Counted from the first letter of the stretch, positions 7,400-15,844 are shown. The stretch is DNA of 64,000 nucleotides from Haloterrigena salina JCM 13891 (GCF_000337495.1 NZ_AOIS01000067.1:149466-213465), one strand, 5' to 3'. Program-made: numbers and translations. The notes: generated by a model not told the origin, from the letters alone.

Positions 7400-8419
7400 G
7401 TGACCCGCGTCGGACTCATCGCGAACCCGGCCGCCGGCCGCGACATCCGGCGGCTCACCGGCGGCGCGAGCGTCGTCGACAACTACGCCAAGCGCCGCGT
7501 CGCCGAGTGCGTCCTCGAGGGGCTGGCCGTCGTCACCGAGCCGCCGGACGTCGCGGTCATGCCCGACCGGAGCGGCATCGCCGACCACGCCGTTTCCGAG
7601 GCGCCCGACGATCTCGCGGTCGAACGCGTGGAGATGACGGTCGAGGAGTCGGCCGCGGACACGCGACGGGCGGCCGCGCGCTTCCGCGAGAGCGCCGATG
7701 CCGTCGTCGTCCTCGGCGGCGACGGCACCACCCGCGACGTCGCGCTCGAGATCGGCGACGTTCCGCTAGTTTCCGTCTCGACGGGGACGAACAACGTCGT
7801 GCCGACGCCGGTCGACGGCACCGTCGCTGGGGCGGCCGCGGCCGCGGTCGCGACCGGCGCCGCGGACGCCGACGCGGTAACCGATCGGCACGGGCGGATC
7901 GACGTTCGAGCGGACGACGTCAACGGCGAGAAGCGACTCACCGGACTGGCGGCGGTCGAGATCACGGACCGATCGTTCGTCGGCACGCGGGCCGTCATCG
8001 ATCCGTCCGAACTGGTCGGGGGCGTCGTCTCGCGGGCGCACCCGAGCGACATCGGCCTCGGGAGCGTCGCCGGCTGTCTCGAGCCGCTGGCACCCGACGC
8101 GCTGGGCGGGGTCGCGCTCCGTCTCGACGATCCCGAGGCGACGGCGCGGTCGGTCTCGGCGATCGTCGCGCCCGGGATGACGGCGACGATCGGAGTCACC
8201 GAGCGCGACCGGCTGGAGTGGGACGAGCCGGCGACCTTCGACGTGTCGGACGTCGTCGTCGGCGCGGACGGCGAGCGCGAACTCGAGGTCGTGGACGCGA
8301 CGGTCGAGATGACGCCGACTGCCGACGGGCCGCGACTCGTGGACGCCGACGCCGCGCTCGGCGCCGCCGTCGAGGCGGGCGCGCTGGTCCGCGAGGGTCC
8401 GCTGCTCGAGGAGCGGTAG
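7400..8419 (+). CDS. AcoX-like NAD-kinase-superfamily protein
   Basis: A 339-residue protein starting at a GTG (7400), 28 bases after the E1 beta stop; an ATG at 7374 runs into a stop at once and was rejected. It opens GLIANPAAGRDIRRLTGGAS, and residues 106-110 are GGDGT, the phosphate-binding motif of ATP-NAD/diacylglycerol kinases; STGTNNVVP follows. This matches the AcoX family found in bacterial acetoin-catabolism operons, whose biochemical role is still unclear. The position directly behind E1 alpha and beta strengthens the acetoin-type reading of the cluster. It is not the housekeeping NAD kinase: it is longer and has a different C-terminal half. Confidence 0.75.
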   Translation: MTRVGLIANPAAGRDIRRLTGGASVVDNYAKRRVAECVLEGLAVVTEPPDVAVMPDRSGIADHAVSEAPDDLAVERVEMTVEESAADTRRAAARFRESADAVVVLGGDGTTRDVALEIGDVPLVSVSTGTNNVVPTPVDGTVAGAAAAAVATGAADADAVTDRHGRIDVRADDVNGEKRLTGLAAVEITDRSFVGTRAVIDPSELVGGVVSRAHPSDIGLGSVAGCLEPLAPDALGGVALRLDDPEATARSVSAIVAPGMTATIGVTERDRLEWDEPATFDVSDVVVGADGERELEVVDATVEMTPTADGPRLVDADAALGAAVEAGALVREGPLLEER

Positions 8420-8428
8420 CGACCCCCG

Positions 8429-8433
8429 TTTTT
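8429..8433 (+). terminator. Possible T-tract terminator between convergent genes
   Basis: Five T residues follow a C-run (gacccccgttttta) 10 bases after the AcoX-like stop codon, at the meeting point with the convergent E2 gene. Confidence 0.3.
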
Positions 8434-9937
8434 ACTCACGACCGCGGTACGACCCGAGGACGAGTTCCGACGCCCGCTCGGCCCGGTCGAACAGTCGCTC
8501 GAGGAACGCGGCTGCCTCGTTGCCGCCGATCGCCCGCGCGTCGTAGGTCAGCGTCGCGACCACGAGCGGCCGGAGGCGCACGTCGTCGCCGTTCGGGACG
8601 GCCCGCTGGCCGGTCGGATCGATCTCGAGGGTCGCGACGGACGGCGGATCGACGAGTCGCCCGTTCGCCTCGGTCTCGGCGGCGTTGGCGACGGTGAACG
8701 TGGCCCGCTCGTCGGAGGTGGCGGCGTCCGCGTCGTCGCTGTCGACCGCCCGCCGCGCCTCGACGATCTCCGAAAGCGAGCGGTTCCGGGCGTCCGGGAC
8801 GACCACGGAGACCGGCCCGTCGTCGCTCCCGGCGACGAGCGCGATATTTTGCCGCTCTCGGACCTGATGGGTCGATTCCGCGTACGTGCCGTTCAGCACC
8901 GGGTGGTCGGCGAGCGTCGCCGAGGCGAGAACGACCAGCAGGTCGGTCATCGTGACCTCGTCTTCGAAGGCCGTCCGCACCGCTTCGGTCGCCTCGAACA
9001 GCGCGTTCGCGGCCGCCGGCGCGGCGACGGCCGTCGTCCGGTAGTACCGATCCGTCAGCGGGTCCCCGGGTTCGATCCGGCGGACGCCGGCGGCGTCGGT
9101 CGGTGCCGCCGAAATCTCGACGTCGGCCGTCGCCTCGCTCCCGGCTTCGGCTCCGGCCGCAGCAGTGGTCTCCGCCTCCGGCGCCGACTCGGCCGCGTCT
9201 TCCACGTCGGCTTCGGTAATCGATCCCATCGGCCCGGTCCCCTCGACGGTCGTCAGATCGACCTCGAGTTCCGCCGCCCGTTTCCTCGCGCGGGGCGAGG
9301 CCTTGATCTCCTCGCCGTTCGTCGCGTCGGCCGCAGTCGGATCCGCATCCGCTTCGGCGGCCGATTCCGCCGCGGCCTCGACGTCCGCCTCGGTAATCGA
9401 CCCCATCGGTCCCGTTCCCTCGACGGTCGTCAGATCGACCTCGAGTTCCTCGGCGCGCTTTCTCGCGCGCGGAGACGCCTTGAGGTCCTCGGGCGCCCCG
9501 CTCGCCCCGCCGCTTGAGGGTTGCGCGGCGGCCGCGTCGCCGCCGTCGGCAGCGTTCGCCTCGGACGTCGCGTCCGCGTCTCCGGCCGCGGCCGCGTCCG
9601 ACGCCGCGCCGGCGTCCGGACCGGCGGCCGCCGCGATCTCGGGCGCCTCCTCCTCGAGTTCGGCCTCGGCGTCGGCCCGCAGGTCCGAGATGTCGGCGTC
9701 CGGCGCCGCCAGGATGCCGATCGGCGTCCCGGGGGGTACCTCCTCGCCCTCTTCGACGTAGACGTGCCGGAGGGCCCCGTCCTCGCGGGCGTCGACCTCG
9801 CCGATGCTCTTCTCCGACTCGACCTCGACGAGGACGCCCCCTTCGTCGACGCCCTCCCCTTCGTCGACGGTCCACTCGAGGACGATCCCGCGTTCCATCT
9901 CGAGTCCCAGCTTCGGCATCTTGATAACATATCCCAT
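8432..9937 (-). CDS. E2-like lipoyl protein with doubled E3/E1-binding domain and altered active site
   Basis: A 501-residue E2-type protein convergent with the E1 genes. It has an N-terminal lipoyl domain (residues about 1-80, lipoyl lysine Lys43 in VESEKSIGEV), an Ala/acid-rich linker, two almost identical 42-residue peripheral-subunit-binding domains (about 151-192 and 210-251), and a shortened acyltransferase-like domain (about 285-501). In functional E2 enzymes the C-terminal motif is DHRxxDG, with His and Asp in catalysis; here it reads YDARAIGG, with Ala467 and Gly471 at those places. It may therefore be a structural or lipoyl-carrying subunit rather than an acyltransferase. The start at MGYVIKMPKLG is certain from the lipoyl fold. 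Confidence 0.85.
   Translation of the reverse strand: MGYVIKMPKLGLEMERGIVLEWTVDEGEGVDEGGVLVEVESEKSIGEVDAREDGALRHVYVEEGEEVPPGTPIGILAAPDADISDLRADAEAELEEEAPEIAAAAGPDAGAASDAAAAGDADATSEANAADGGDAAAAQPSSGGASGAPEDLKASPRARKRAEELEVDLTTVEGTGPMGSITEADVEAAAESAAEADADPTAADATNGEEIKASPRARKRAAELEVDLTTVEGTGPMGSITEADVEDAAESAPEAETTAAAGAEAGSEATADVEISAAPTDAAGVRRIEPGDPLTDRYYRTTAVAAPAAANALFEATEAVRTAFEDEVTMTDLLVVLASATLADHPVLNGTYAESTHQVRERQNIALVAGSDDGPVSVVVPDARNRSLSEIVEARRAVDSDDADAATSDERATFTVANAAETEANGRLVDPPSVATLEIDPTGQRAVPNGDDVRLRPLVVATLTYDARAIGGNEAAAFLERLFDRAERASELVLGSYRGRE
9185..9487 (-). repeat. Direct repeat encoding two peripheral-subunit-binding domains
   Basis: Two 126-base blocks (9362-9487 and 9185-9310) inside the E2-like gene encode 42-residue domains that differ at four residues, each starting (D/E)(L/I)KASPRARKRA. 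Many of the differences in the DNA are silent, so selection has kept both copies similar. Confidence 0.85.
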
Positions 9938-10013
9938 GATACCGGTACGCATCACATCCCGTTACTAAAGCGTATCTCCCGTCCCGCGGTTTCGGCGGCG
10001 AGGGAGTCGGCCG

Positions 10014-10952
10014 TCAGCGGACCGCGCCCCGGACCGCCGCGCCGACCTCGTCGATCGCCTCCCGCGCGCGGTCGAGTTCCGGATCGTCGAGCATCGGCAG
10101 GAATCCGTGGATCATCTCGCCGTACTCGAGGTGCCGAGCGGGAACGTCGGCGTCCTCCAGTCGGTCGACGAATGCACGTCCATCGTCCCGAACCGGATCG
10201 AACCCGGCCGTCACGACGAGCGACGACGGCATCCCCTCGAGGTCCGCCCGGAGCGGCGACGCGTAGGGGTGGCGCCCGTCCAGTTCGCTCCGGAGGTAGC
10301 CCCGCCAGAACCGCTTCATGTCCTCACGGGTGAGGAAGTACCCTTGCGCGTTCTCCTCGTAAGAGTCCGTGTCGAACGCGTAGTTCGTGGGCGGATAGAG
10401 AAGCGTCTGGTGGTCGATCGCCGGGCCGTGTCGGTCGCGGGCGAGCAGCGCCACGCCCGCGGCGAGCGTGCCGCCTGCGCTCTCGCCGCAGGTGGCGAGT
10501 CCCTCCGTCGTCGCGTCGATCGCCGTCCGGTTGTTCGCGATCCACCGCGTCGCCGCGTAACAGTCCTCGAGCGCCGCCGGAAACCGGTGTTCGGGTGCGA
10601 GTCGGTAGTCGACGGCGACCACGACACAGTCCGTCGCGTTCGTGAGCGCCCGACAGAGTCCGTCGTGGGTCTCGAGGTCGCCGAGGATCCAACCCCCGCC
10701 GTGGTAGAACACCAGCGGCGGAAACGGCCCGTCGCCCGACGGCGCGTAGATCCGAATCGGAATCTCGCCGGCCGGGCCGGGCACCGTCCGGTCGGTCACC
10801 GAGCCGACGGCGTCGGCCGATTCGTCGGAGACGGTGAGGTCGCGGTACGTCTCCCGCGCTTCCTCGAGCGAGAGGCGATAGAGCGGCGGGAGTCCCCGGT
10901 CCGACAGTTCGTGGAGGAACGCTTCCACCTGGGAATCGAGCGATACTGACAT
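10014..10952 (-). CDS. Alpha/beta hydrolase, hormone-sensitive-lipase type esterase
   Basis: A 312-residue carboxylesterase-type enzyme of the HSL family. It shows the oxyanion motif HGGGWILGD, the nucleophile elbow CGESAGG (family consensus GDSAGG) and, near the end, the catalytic Asp in GFDPVRDDG and His in MIHGFLPM. It should hydrolyse short-chain esters in the cytosol; there is no signal peptide. The ATG at 10952 was preferred over an in-frame GTG 15 bases upstream since MSVSLDSQVEAFL fits the family start and lies 28-37 bases after a TATA-like sequence. It is divergent from porA with about 300 bases between them. Confidence 0.9.
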   Translation of the reverse strand: MSVSLDSQVEAFLHELSDRGLPPLYRLSLEEARETYRDLTVSDESADAVGSVTDRTVPGPAGEIPIRIYAPSGDGPFPPLVFYHGGGWILGDLETHDGLCRALTNATDCVVVAVDYRLAPEHRFPAALEDCYAATRWIANNRTAIDATTEGLATCGESAGGTLAAGVALLARDRHGPAIDHQTLLYPPTNYAFDTDSYEENAQGYFLTREDMKRFWRGYLRSELDGRHPYASPLRADLEGMPSSLVVTAGFDPVRDDGRAFVDRLEDADVPARHLEYGEMIHGFLPMLDDPELDRAREAIDEVGAAVRGAVR

Positions 10953-10979
10953 GGTATCGCACACCAATCACTCGCGCCC

Positions 10980-10989
10980 GTATAATTCC
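10980..10989 (-). promoter_or_regulatory. TATA-like box of the esterase gene
   Basis: On the minus strand gaattatacg lies 28-37 bases before the ATG at 10952, consistent with a leaderless transcript. Confidence 0.45.
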
Positions 10990-11033
10990 ACCTCCGGTTC
11001 CACGCGAACCCCGTGTTACTGGTTTTGACAGCA

Positions 11034-11110
11034 AGTGCATTAATATCTAACTTTATAGTCCCTAAATTAGGTTTAAAATTATTAATCATGCTCTACTTTG
11101 GCTGATTTCC
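11034..11110. promoter_or_regulatory. A+T-rich divergent control region with a perfect palindrome
   Basis: The roughly 300-base gap between the esterase and porA contains an A+T-rich core unlike its surroundings. Within it, cctaa-a-ttagg (11061-11071) is a perfect palindrome. No open frame here looks coding; the frame that extends porA upstream to 11141 lacks family similarity. The core is a plausible binding region for a regulator, for example an Lrp-type protein, but this is inference. Confidence 0.35.
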
Positions 11111-11251
11111 CGGAGGAATCGAGTAGGGCAATGAGATAAAATGGATGGTTGTTCATTCCTCACGATAGATCTATGGCAATGTATAGCAAAGGCTTTAGGT
11201 CACGTAGAGCAAAATCCTGGTACGGTCGGCCCACCGGCCACTGATTTCACT

Positions 11252-13153
11252 ATGAGCGACGAACTTATCTGGCGAATCGCGGGCGGTTCCGGCGACGGAA
11301 TCGACTCGACGAGCCAGAACTTTGCCAAGGCGCTAATGCGCTCGGGGCTCGACGTATTCACGCATCGTCACTATCCGTCGCGAATCCGCGGCGGCCACAC
11401 CTACGTCGAGATCCGAGCCGCGGATCGGGAGGTACAGTCACGGGGAGACGGGTACAACTTCCTGCTGTCGCTGGGCGACTCGTTCGCTCGGAACCCCCAA
11501 GAGGAGGCTTACTACGGCAACGAGGAGATCAAGCCCCTCTCGGAGAACTTAGACGAACTCCGCGAAGGCGGAATCATCGTCTACGACGAGGGGCTGATCA
11601 GCGAGGAGGACGTCGAGGAAGTCAACCTCCACGAGCGCGCGGAGGAGAACGACTGGCACGTCTTCCCCGTCGATCTGCGAGGGCTCGCCAAGGAGCACGG
11701 TCGCGAGGTCATGCGTAACACCGCCGGCGTGGGTGTGACGGCGGCGCTGCTGGACATGGACCTCGAGCACATCGAGGACCTGATGTCCGACGCTATGGGC
11801 GGCGACATCCTCGAGGCGAACCTCGAGATCCTCCACGAGGCCTACGAGATGACCCGTGAGGAACACGACTTCGAACACGATCTGCGGGCGCCCGAGGGCT
11901 CCCACGAGACCGAGCAGGCGCTGCTGTCGGGTTCGAACGCGATCGCCTACGGTGCCATCGACGCCGGCTGTCGGTTCATCGCCGGCTACCCGATGACGCC
12001 GTGGACGGACGTGTTCACCATCCTCAGCCAGAACTTCCCCGACATGGGCGGGGTCTCTGAGCAGGTCGAGGACGAGATCGCCGCGGCCGCGCTCGCGGTC
12101 GGCGCGAGCCACGCCGGCGTCAAGGCCATGTCCGGCTCCTCCGGCGGCGGCTTCGCGCTGATGAGCGAACCGCTGGGGCTCGCGGAGATGACCGAGACGC
12201 CCCTCGTCCTCATCGAGGCGATGCGCGCGGGTCCCTCGACGGGGATGCCGACGAAGCCCGAACAGGCCGACCTGGAGCACGTCCTCTACACGAGCCAGGG
12301 CGACTCCCAGCGCGTCGTCTTCGCGCCCGGGAACATCGAGGAGGCCTACGAGCAGACGCGACTGGCCTTCGAGATCGCCTGGGACTACCAGATCCCGGCG
12401 ATCATCATCTACGACCAGAAGCTCTCCGGCGAGAACACCAACGTCGACGTCGAGTTCTTCGACCGCGATCCCCAGCCGGATCTCGGTTCGACGCTGACCG
12501 AGGAAGAGCTTCGTGAGGCCGCTCACGACAACTCCGGGAAGTTCAAGCGGTTCAACCACGAGGACGCCGAGAACGGCGTCGCGCCGCGCTCGATCCCCGG
12601 CCAGAAGGGCGGACGCTACCTCGCGACGGGGAACGAGCACAGCCCCGTCGGGCACATCAGCGAGGATCCCGACAACCGCGTCGCCCAGATGGAGCGTCGC
12701 CTCGAGAAACTCGAGTCGATCCGCGCGGAACTCGACGAGGAGCGGGACTCGACCCAGACCTACTACGGTCCGGACGACGCCGACTACGGCATCATCACCT
12801 GGGGCTCCTCCCAGGGTGCCGTCGCGGAGGCCATCGAGCGCCTGAATGCGCAAGGTCACTCGGTAAAAGGGATCAGCGTCTCCGACATGATGCCCTTCGC
12901 CGAGAAGGAAGTGACGGAGTTCCTCGAGAGCGTCGACGAGGCGATGGTCGTCGAGATGAACGCCACCGCGCAGTTCCGCGGCCTGATCCAGAAGGAACTG
13001 GGCCGGTTCGGCGACAAGATGACCAGCCTGCTGAAGTTCAACGGCAACCCCTTCGAGCCCGCCGAGATCGTCGAGGGCTACGAGGTTAACCTCGCCGACG
13101 AGGACCGTCAGCCAACCGCACAGGTACGAATCGAACCCGCTGCAGGTGACTAA
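11252..13153 (+). CDS. porA: Pyruvate (2-oxoacid):ferredoxin oxidoreductase, alpha subunit
   Basis: A 633-residue fused gamma-alpha subunit of the haloarchaeal two-subunit oxidoreductase, which oxidises a 2-oxoacid with CoA to acyl-CoA and reduces [2Fe-2S] ferredoxin. The gamma-type domain starts WRIAGGSGDGIDSTSQNFAK and contains HRHYPSRIRGGHTYVEIRA; the alpha part has GSNAIAYGAIDAGCRFIAGY and MSGSSGGGFALMSE. The ATG at 11252 starts MSDELIWRIAGG, as expected for the family; a longer in-frame extension upstream is not conserved-looking. The beta subunit follows after 3 bases. PorA rather than the 2-oxoglutarate paralogue KorA is favoured by the very PorB-like partner; the assignment rests on remembered sequence patterns. 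Confidence 0.88.
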   Translation: MSDELIWRIAGGSGDGIDSTSQNFAKALMRSGLDVFTHRHYPSRIRGGHTYVEIRAADREVQSRGDGYNFLLSLGDSFARNPQEEAYYGNEEIKPLSENLDELREGGIIVYDEGLISEEDVEEVNLHERAEENDWHVFPVDLRGLAKEHGREVMRNTAGVGVTAALLDMDLEHIEDLMSDAMGGDILEANLEILHEAYEMTREEHDFEHDLRAPEGSHETEQALLSGSNAIAYGAIDAGCRFIAGYPMTPWTDVFTILSQNFPDMGGVSEQVEDEIAAAALAVGASHAGVKAMSGSSGGGFALMSEPLGLAEMTETPLVLIEAMRAGPSTGMPTKPEQADLEHVLYTSQGDSQRVVFAPGNIEEAYEQTRLAFEIAWDYQIPAIIIYDQKLSGENTNVDVEFFDRDPQPDLGSTLTEEELREAAHDNSGKFKRFNHEDAENGVAPRSIPGQKGGRYLATGNEHSPVGHISEDPDNRVAQMERRLEKLESIRAELDEERDSTQTYYGPDDADYGIITWGSSQGAVAEAIERLNAQGHSVKGISVSDMMPFAEKEVTEFLESVDEAMVVEMNATAQFRGLIQKELGRFGDKMTSLLKFNGNPFEPAEIVEGYEVNLADEDRQPTAQVRIEPAAGD

Positions 13154-13156
13154 CCA

Positions 13157-14092
13157 ATGAGTGCATTCAACGCGATCGGTGAGGAACGCGAGATCGACCG
13201 GGACGAGTACACACCCGGTGTCGAACCGCAGCCGACCTGGTGTCCGGGCTGTGGCGACTTCGGCGTCCTGAAGTCGCTGAAACAGGCGCTTCCCGAAGCC
13301 GGGAAGACCCCCGAAGAGGTGCTGACCGTCACCGGAATCGGCTGTTCCGGCAAGCTGAACAGCTACCTGGACACGTACGGCTTCCACACGATTCACGGCC
13401 GCTCGCTGCCCGTCGCCCGGGCCGCGAAACTCGCCAACCCCGAACTCGAGGTCATCGCCGCCGGCGGTGACGGCGACGGCTACGGAATCGGTGGTAACCA
13501 CTTCATCCACACGGCCCGCGAGAACCACGACATCACGTACATCGTGTTCAACAACGAGATCTTCGGGCTGACGAAGGGCCAGACCTCGCCCACCAGTCCG
13601 AAGGGTCACAAGTCCAAGACCCAGCCGTCTGGCAGCGCGAAGACGCCGCTGCGACCGCTGTCGACGTCGCTGAACGCCGGCGCGAGCTACATCGCTCGCA
13701 CCGCCGCGGTCAACCCGAACCAGGCCAAGGAGATCATCAAGGAAGCCATCGAACACGACGGCTTCGCCCACGTCGACTTCCTGACCCAGTGTCCGACCTG
13801 GAACAAGGACGCCCGCCAGTACGTCCCCTACGTCGACGTCCAGGAGTCCGACGACTACGACTTCGACGTCAACGACCGCGCGGAAGCCGCCGAGATGATG
13901 CGCGAGACCGAGGACGTGCTCAACGAGGGCACCGTCCTGACGGGCCGGTACTACGTCGAGGACGACCGTCCCTCCTACTCCCAGGAGAAACACGCCGTCG
14001 GCGAGATGCCCGACCAGCCGCTGGCCGAGCGCTACTTCGACGACGACGCCGAGTGGGAGCGCAGCTACGACCTGCTCGAGCGCCACACGTAA
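13157..14092 (+). CDS. porB: Pyruvate (2-oxoacid):ferredoxin oxidoreductase, beta subunit
   Basis: A 311-residue beta subunit carrying the thiamine diphosphate site and the single [4Fe-4S] cluster of the haloarchaeal enzyme. The cluster ligands include PTWCPGCGDFGVLK and GIGCSGKLNSY, with a later cysteine in LTQCPTWNKDA. The thiamine diphosphate motif is GGDGDGYGIGGNHF followed by FNNEIFGLTKGQTSPTSPKG. It is separated from porA by only 3 bases, clearly one operon. A haloarchaeal cell uses this enzyme for pyruvate oxidation in place of a pyruvate dehydrogenase complex. A hairpin and a T-tract follow the stop codon. Confidence 0.9.
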   Translation: MSAFNAIGEEREIDRDEYTPGVEPQPTWCPGCGDFGVLKSLKQALPEAGKTPEEVLTVTGIGCSGKLNSYLDTYGFHTIHGRSLPVARAAKLANPELEVIAAGGDGDGYGIGGNHFIHTARENHDITYIVFNNEIFGLTKGQTSPTSPKGHKSKTQPSGSAKTPLRPLSTSLNAGASYIARTAAVNPNQAKEIIKEAIEHDGFAHVDFLTQCPTWNKDARQYVPYVDVQESDDYDFDVNDRAEAAEMMRETEDVLNEGTVLTGRYYVEDDRPSYSQEKHAVGEMPDQPLAERYFDDDAEWERSYDLLERHT

Positions 14093-14097
14093 CGGCC

Positions 14098-14142
14098 GTT
14101 CCCGCGGTCGGGAACGCTGTTCGCGACACTTCGCTGTTTTTT
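14098..14142 (+). terminator. Hairpin and T-tract after porB
   Basis: gttcccg-cggt-cgggaac (14098-14115) is a perfect 7-base stem with a 4-base loop just after the porB stop, and six T residues follow at 14137-14142. The 21-base gap between stem and T-run differs from a bacterial terminator; the T-run alone could act in archaea. Confidence 0.45.
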
Positions 14143-14171
14143 CGCGGTCCGACTCGGAGTCCCAACGATCG

Positions 14172-15332
14172 CTAGTCGCAGTCGTCGACTGACTCGGCAA
14201 CCGACAGTGCCGTCTCGCGATCGACCGATGCGGTCGCGAAGACGACGTACGTCCGCTCGCCGCAGGGCCACTCGACGGTCGTCCCGAGATCGCTCTCGGC
14301 GACGGTCCCGGACGCGCCGTTGACGGTGACCGTCTCGCCGGCGACGTCGAACGGCCGGGGGCCGTTGCAGACGCCGACCCGGATCGACTCGCCGACGCTC
14401 TCGTCGCCGGCGTACCTGACCGAGACCTCCCGCAGGTCGTCCGCGTACGGGTAGTCGGCGACGGCGGCCGTCGCGCGAGCGAAGCGCTCCGGCAGGCAAG
14501 TCGGTTCCGTCATCGTAACCCCTGCATCGGCTTCCGCGTCCGCGAGCGCGTCGTACCGGTCGAGGTAGGGGAAGACGTGTTCCTCGACGAGGGCGTCCTC
14601 CGGCGGATCGAACGCGAACAGGTCGTCCGAGACCGGCTCGTTCAGTTCGAGCGACGTGTAGATCGCGTCGCAATCGACCGCGTCCGTTTCGACCACCTGT
14701 TTGACCGGGAACAGCGTCTCTCGGTCGAACCAGACGTCGATCCGCTCGACAGACTCCTGTAGCTCCGTCGTCTCGCGCTCTTCCGTCTCGAGCGGGATCA
14801 CGAACTCCGTGTTGCCGGCGAGGACGCTGATCGAACGCTCGACGGCCTCGTCCGGCGGCGGATCGAACCGGACCTGGTAGACGTCTCTGCCGTCGAGCGT
14901 CGTCTCCTCGCGCACCGTCGCCTCGAGTTGGTCGAAGTACGTCGTCGTCTCGCCGTAGATGTAATCGATGTGGCTCTCGCCGTTCATCTCGGAGTCCAGC
15001 ACCGCGATGCGGTTTCGCTCGAGGTCGTGAAACCAAGCCCGCTCCCCGTCGTCGACGTTCCGAAAGGTGACGTCGTCGGTGGTCCCTTCGACGTACGTCT
15101 CGCCGCTGGCGCGGGCCGTGACCTCGTCTACGGTGACGGTCGTCGTCCCGCCGCGGTCGAACGTCGCCTCGACGGTGCCGGTCATCGTCTCCGGCCGATC
15201 GAGGTCGCCCAGTTGGCGTTCGAGTTCCGCGGCCGTCGTCGCGTCGGCGCCGCGAAGGCGGAGACAGCCCGCCGTCGCGATCGGTATCGAACCGACCCCG
15301 AGCGCGACGAACCCCCGACGTGTCTGTCGCAT
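14172..15332 (-). CDS. LolA-like secreted lipoprotein
   Basis: A 386-residue lipoprotein. The N-terminus MRQTRRGFVALGVGSIPIAT with AGC at 21-23 is a twin-arginine signal with lipobox. The next 230 residues read as an outer-membrane-lipoprotein-carrier (LolA)-like beta-sheet: MTGTVEATFDRGGTTTVTV, ERAWFHDLERNRIAVLDSE, VWFDRETLFPVKQVVE and LFAFDPPEDA, the last being a typical closing motif. The C-terminal 120 residues are a separate cysteine-containing domain (TCLPERF, VGVCNGPRPF, WPCGERTYVVFA) I do not recognise. Haloarchaea lack a classic outer membrane, so the role is probably binding of a lipid or hydrophobic ligand at the cell surface. It converges with porAB. Confidence 0.75.
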   Translation of the reverse strand: MRQTRRGFVALGVGSIPIATAGCLRLRGADATTAAELERQLGDLDRPETMTGTVEATFDRGGTTTVTVDEVTARASGETYVEGTTDDVTFRNVDDGERAWFHDLERNRIAVLDSEMNGESHIDYIYGETTTYFDQLEATVREETTLDGRDVYQVRFDPPPDEAVERSISVLAGNTEFVIPLETEERETTELQESVERIDVWFDRETLFPVKQVVETDAVDCDAIYTSLELNEPVSDDLFAFDPPEDALVEEHVFPYLDRYDALADAEADAGVTMTEPTCLPERFARATAAVADYPYADDLREVSVRYAGDESVGESIRVGVCNGPRPFDVAGETVTVNGASGTVAESDLGTTVEWPCGERTYVVFATASVDRETALSVAESVDDCD

Positions 15333-15410
15333 ATATCATCCCCACCGCCGATCTGTTAAATCAATTGTTGTTCGGGCGATACGCCGGCGAGGCCAACTCA
15401 GGCGGCGGAC

Positions 15411-15731
15411 TCAGTCTCGACTCCGCGCACCGAACCCGCGGGCGAACAGTTTCGAGAGATAGCTCAGGCCGAGCAACGCGACGAGGAGGCCACCGAGCGC
15501 GTACGGATGGAAGCCGTAGAGCAGTTCCCGAATCGCGTAGGCGACGACCAGCAGGCCCATGAGCAGGGCCGTGGCGCCGACCCACCGGGAGGCGTAGGCC
15601 GGATCTACCGACTCGTCGTAGTCGGAGTGGAGGTCGGCCCGCCCGCGGGCAGCGATCAGATAACCGAGAAACAGGATCGCGAGACCACAGCACAGCCAGA
15701 CCGCGCCGCTGACGTGATTGGCGTCGACCAT
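15411..15731 (-). CDS. Small membrane protein of unknown function
   Basis: A 106-residue protein with three likely membrane helices: GAVWLCCGLAILFLGYLIA, VGATALLMGLLVVAYAI and LGGLLVALLGLSYL. The loop between helices 1 and 2 is acidic (DLHSDYDESVDP), typical for a haloarchaeal membrane protein. The ATG at 15731 was chosen since the upstream in-frame extension is basic and lacks the acidic bias. I do not recognise the family. It is divergent from the Lrp-type regulator, with 152 bases between the start codons. Confidence 0.65.
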   Translation of the reverse strand: MVDANHVSGAVWLCCGLAILFLGYLIAARGRADLHSDYDESVDPAYASRWVGATALLMGLLVVAYAIRELLYGFHPYALGGLLVALLGLSYLSKLFARGFGARSRD

Positions 15732-15844
15732 GACGGGATACCGACACTCCGACCACGTGGCGAATAAGTCCGGCGGTCCGGCCGTCGGACGCCCGAAACG
15801 TCCGTCCCGAGGGCGTTTTCCCCTGCGTACCGGTCGTTTTCGTA

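Noticed and set aside
11141-11251. A longer PorA starting at 11141
   Set aside because: The extra 37 residues are not acidic, have several cysteines and do not fit the family, while MSDELIWRIAGG at 11252 does.
11549-14200. An 883-codon minus-strand open frame across porA and porB
   Set aside because: It is the antisense of two certain genes; high G+C DNA leaves antisense frames without stop codons, and its translation has no family features.
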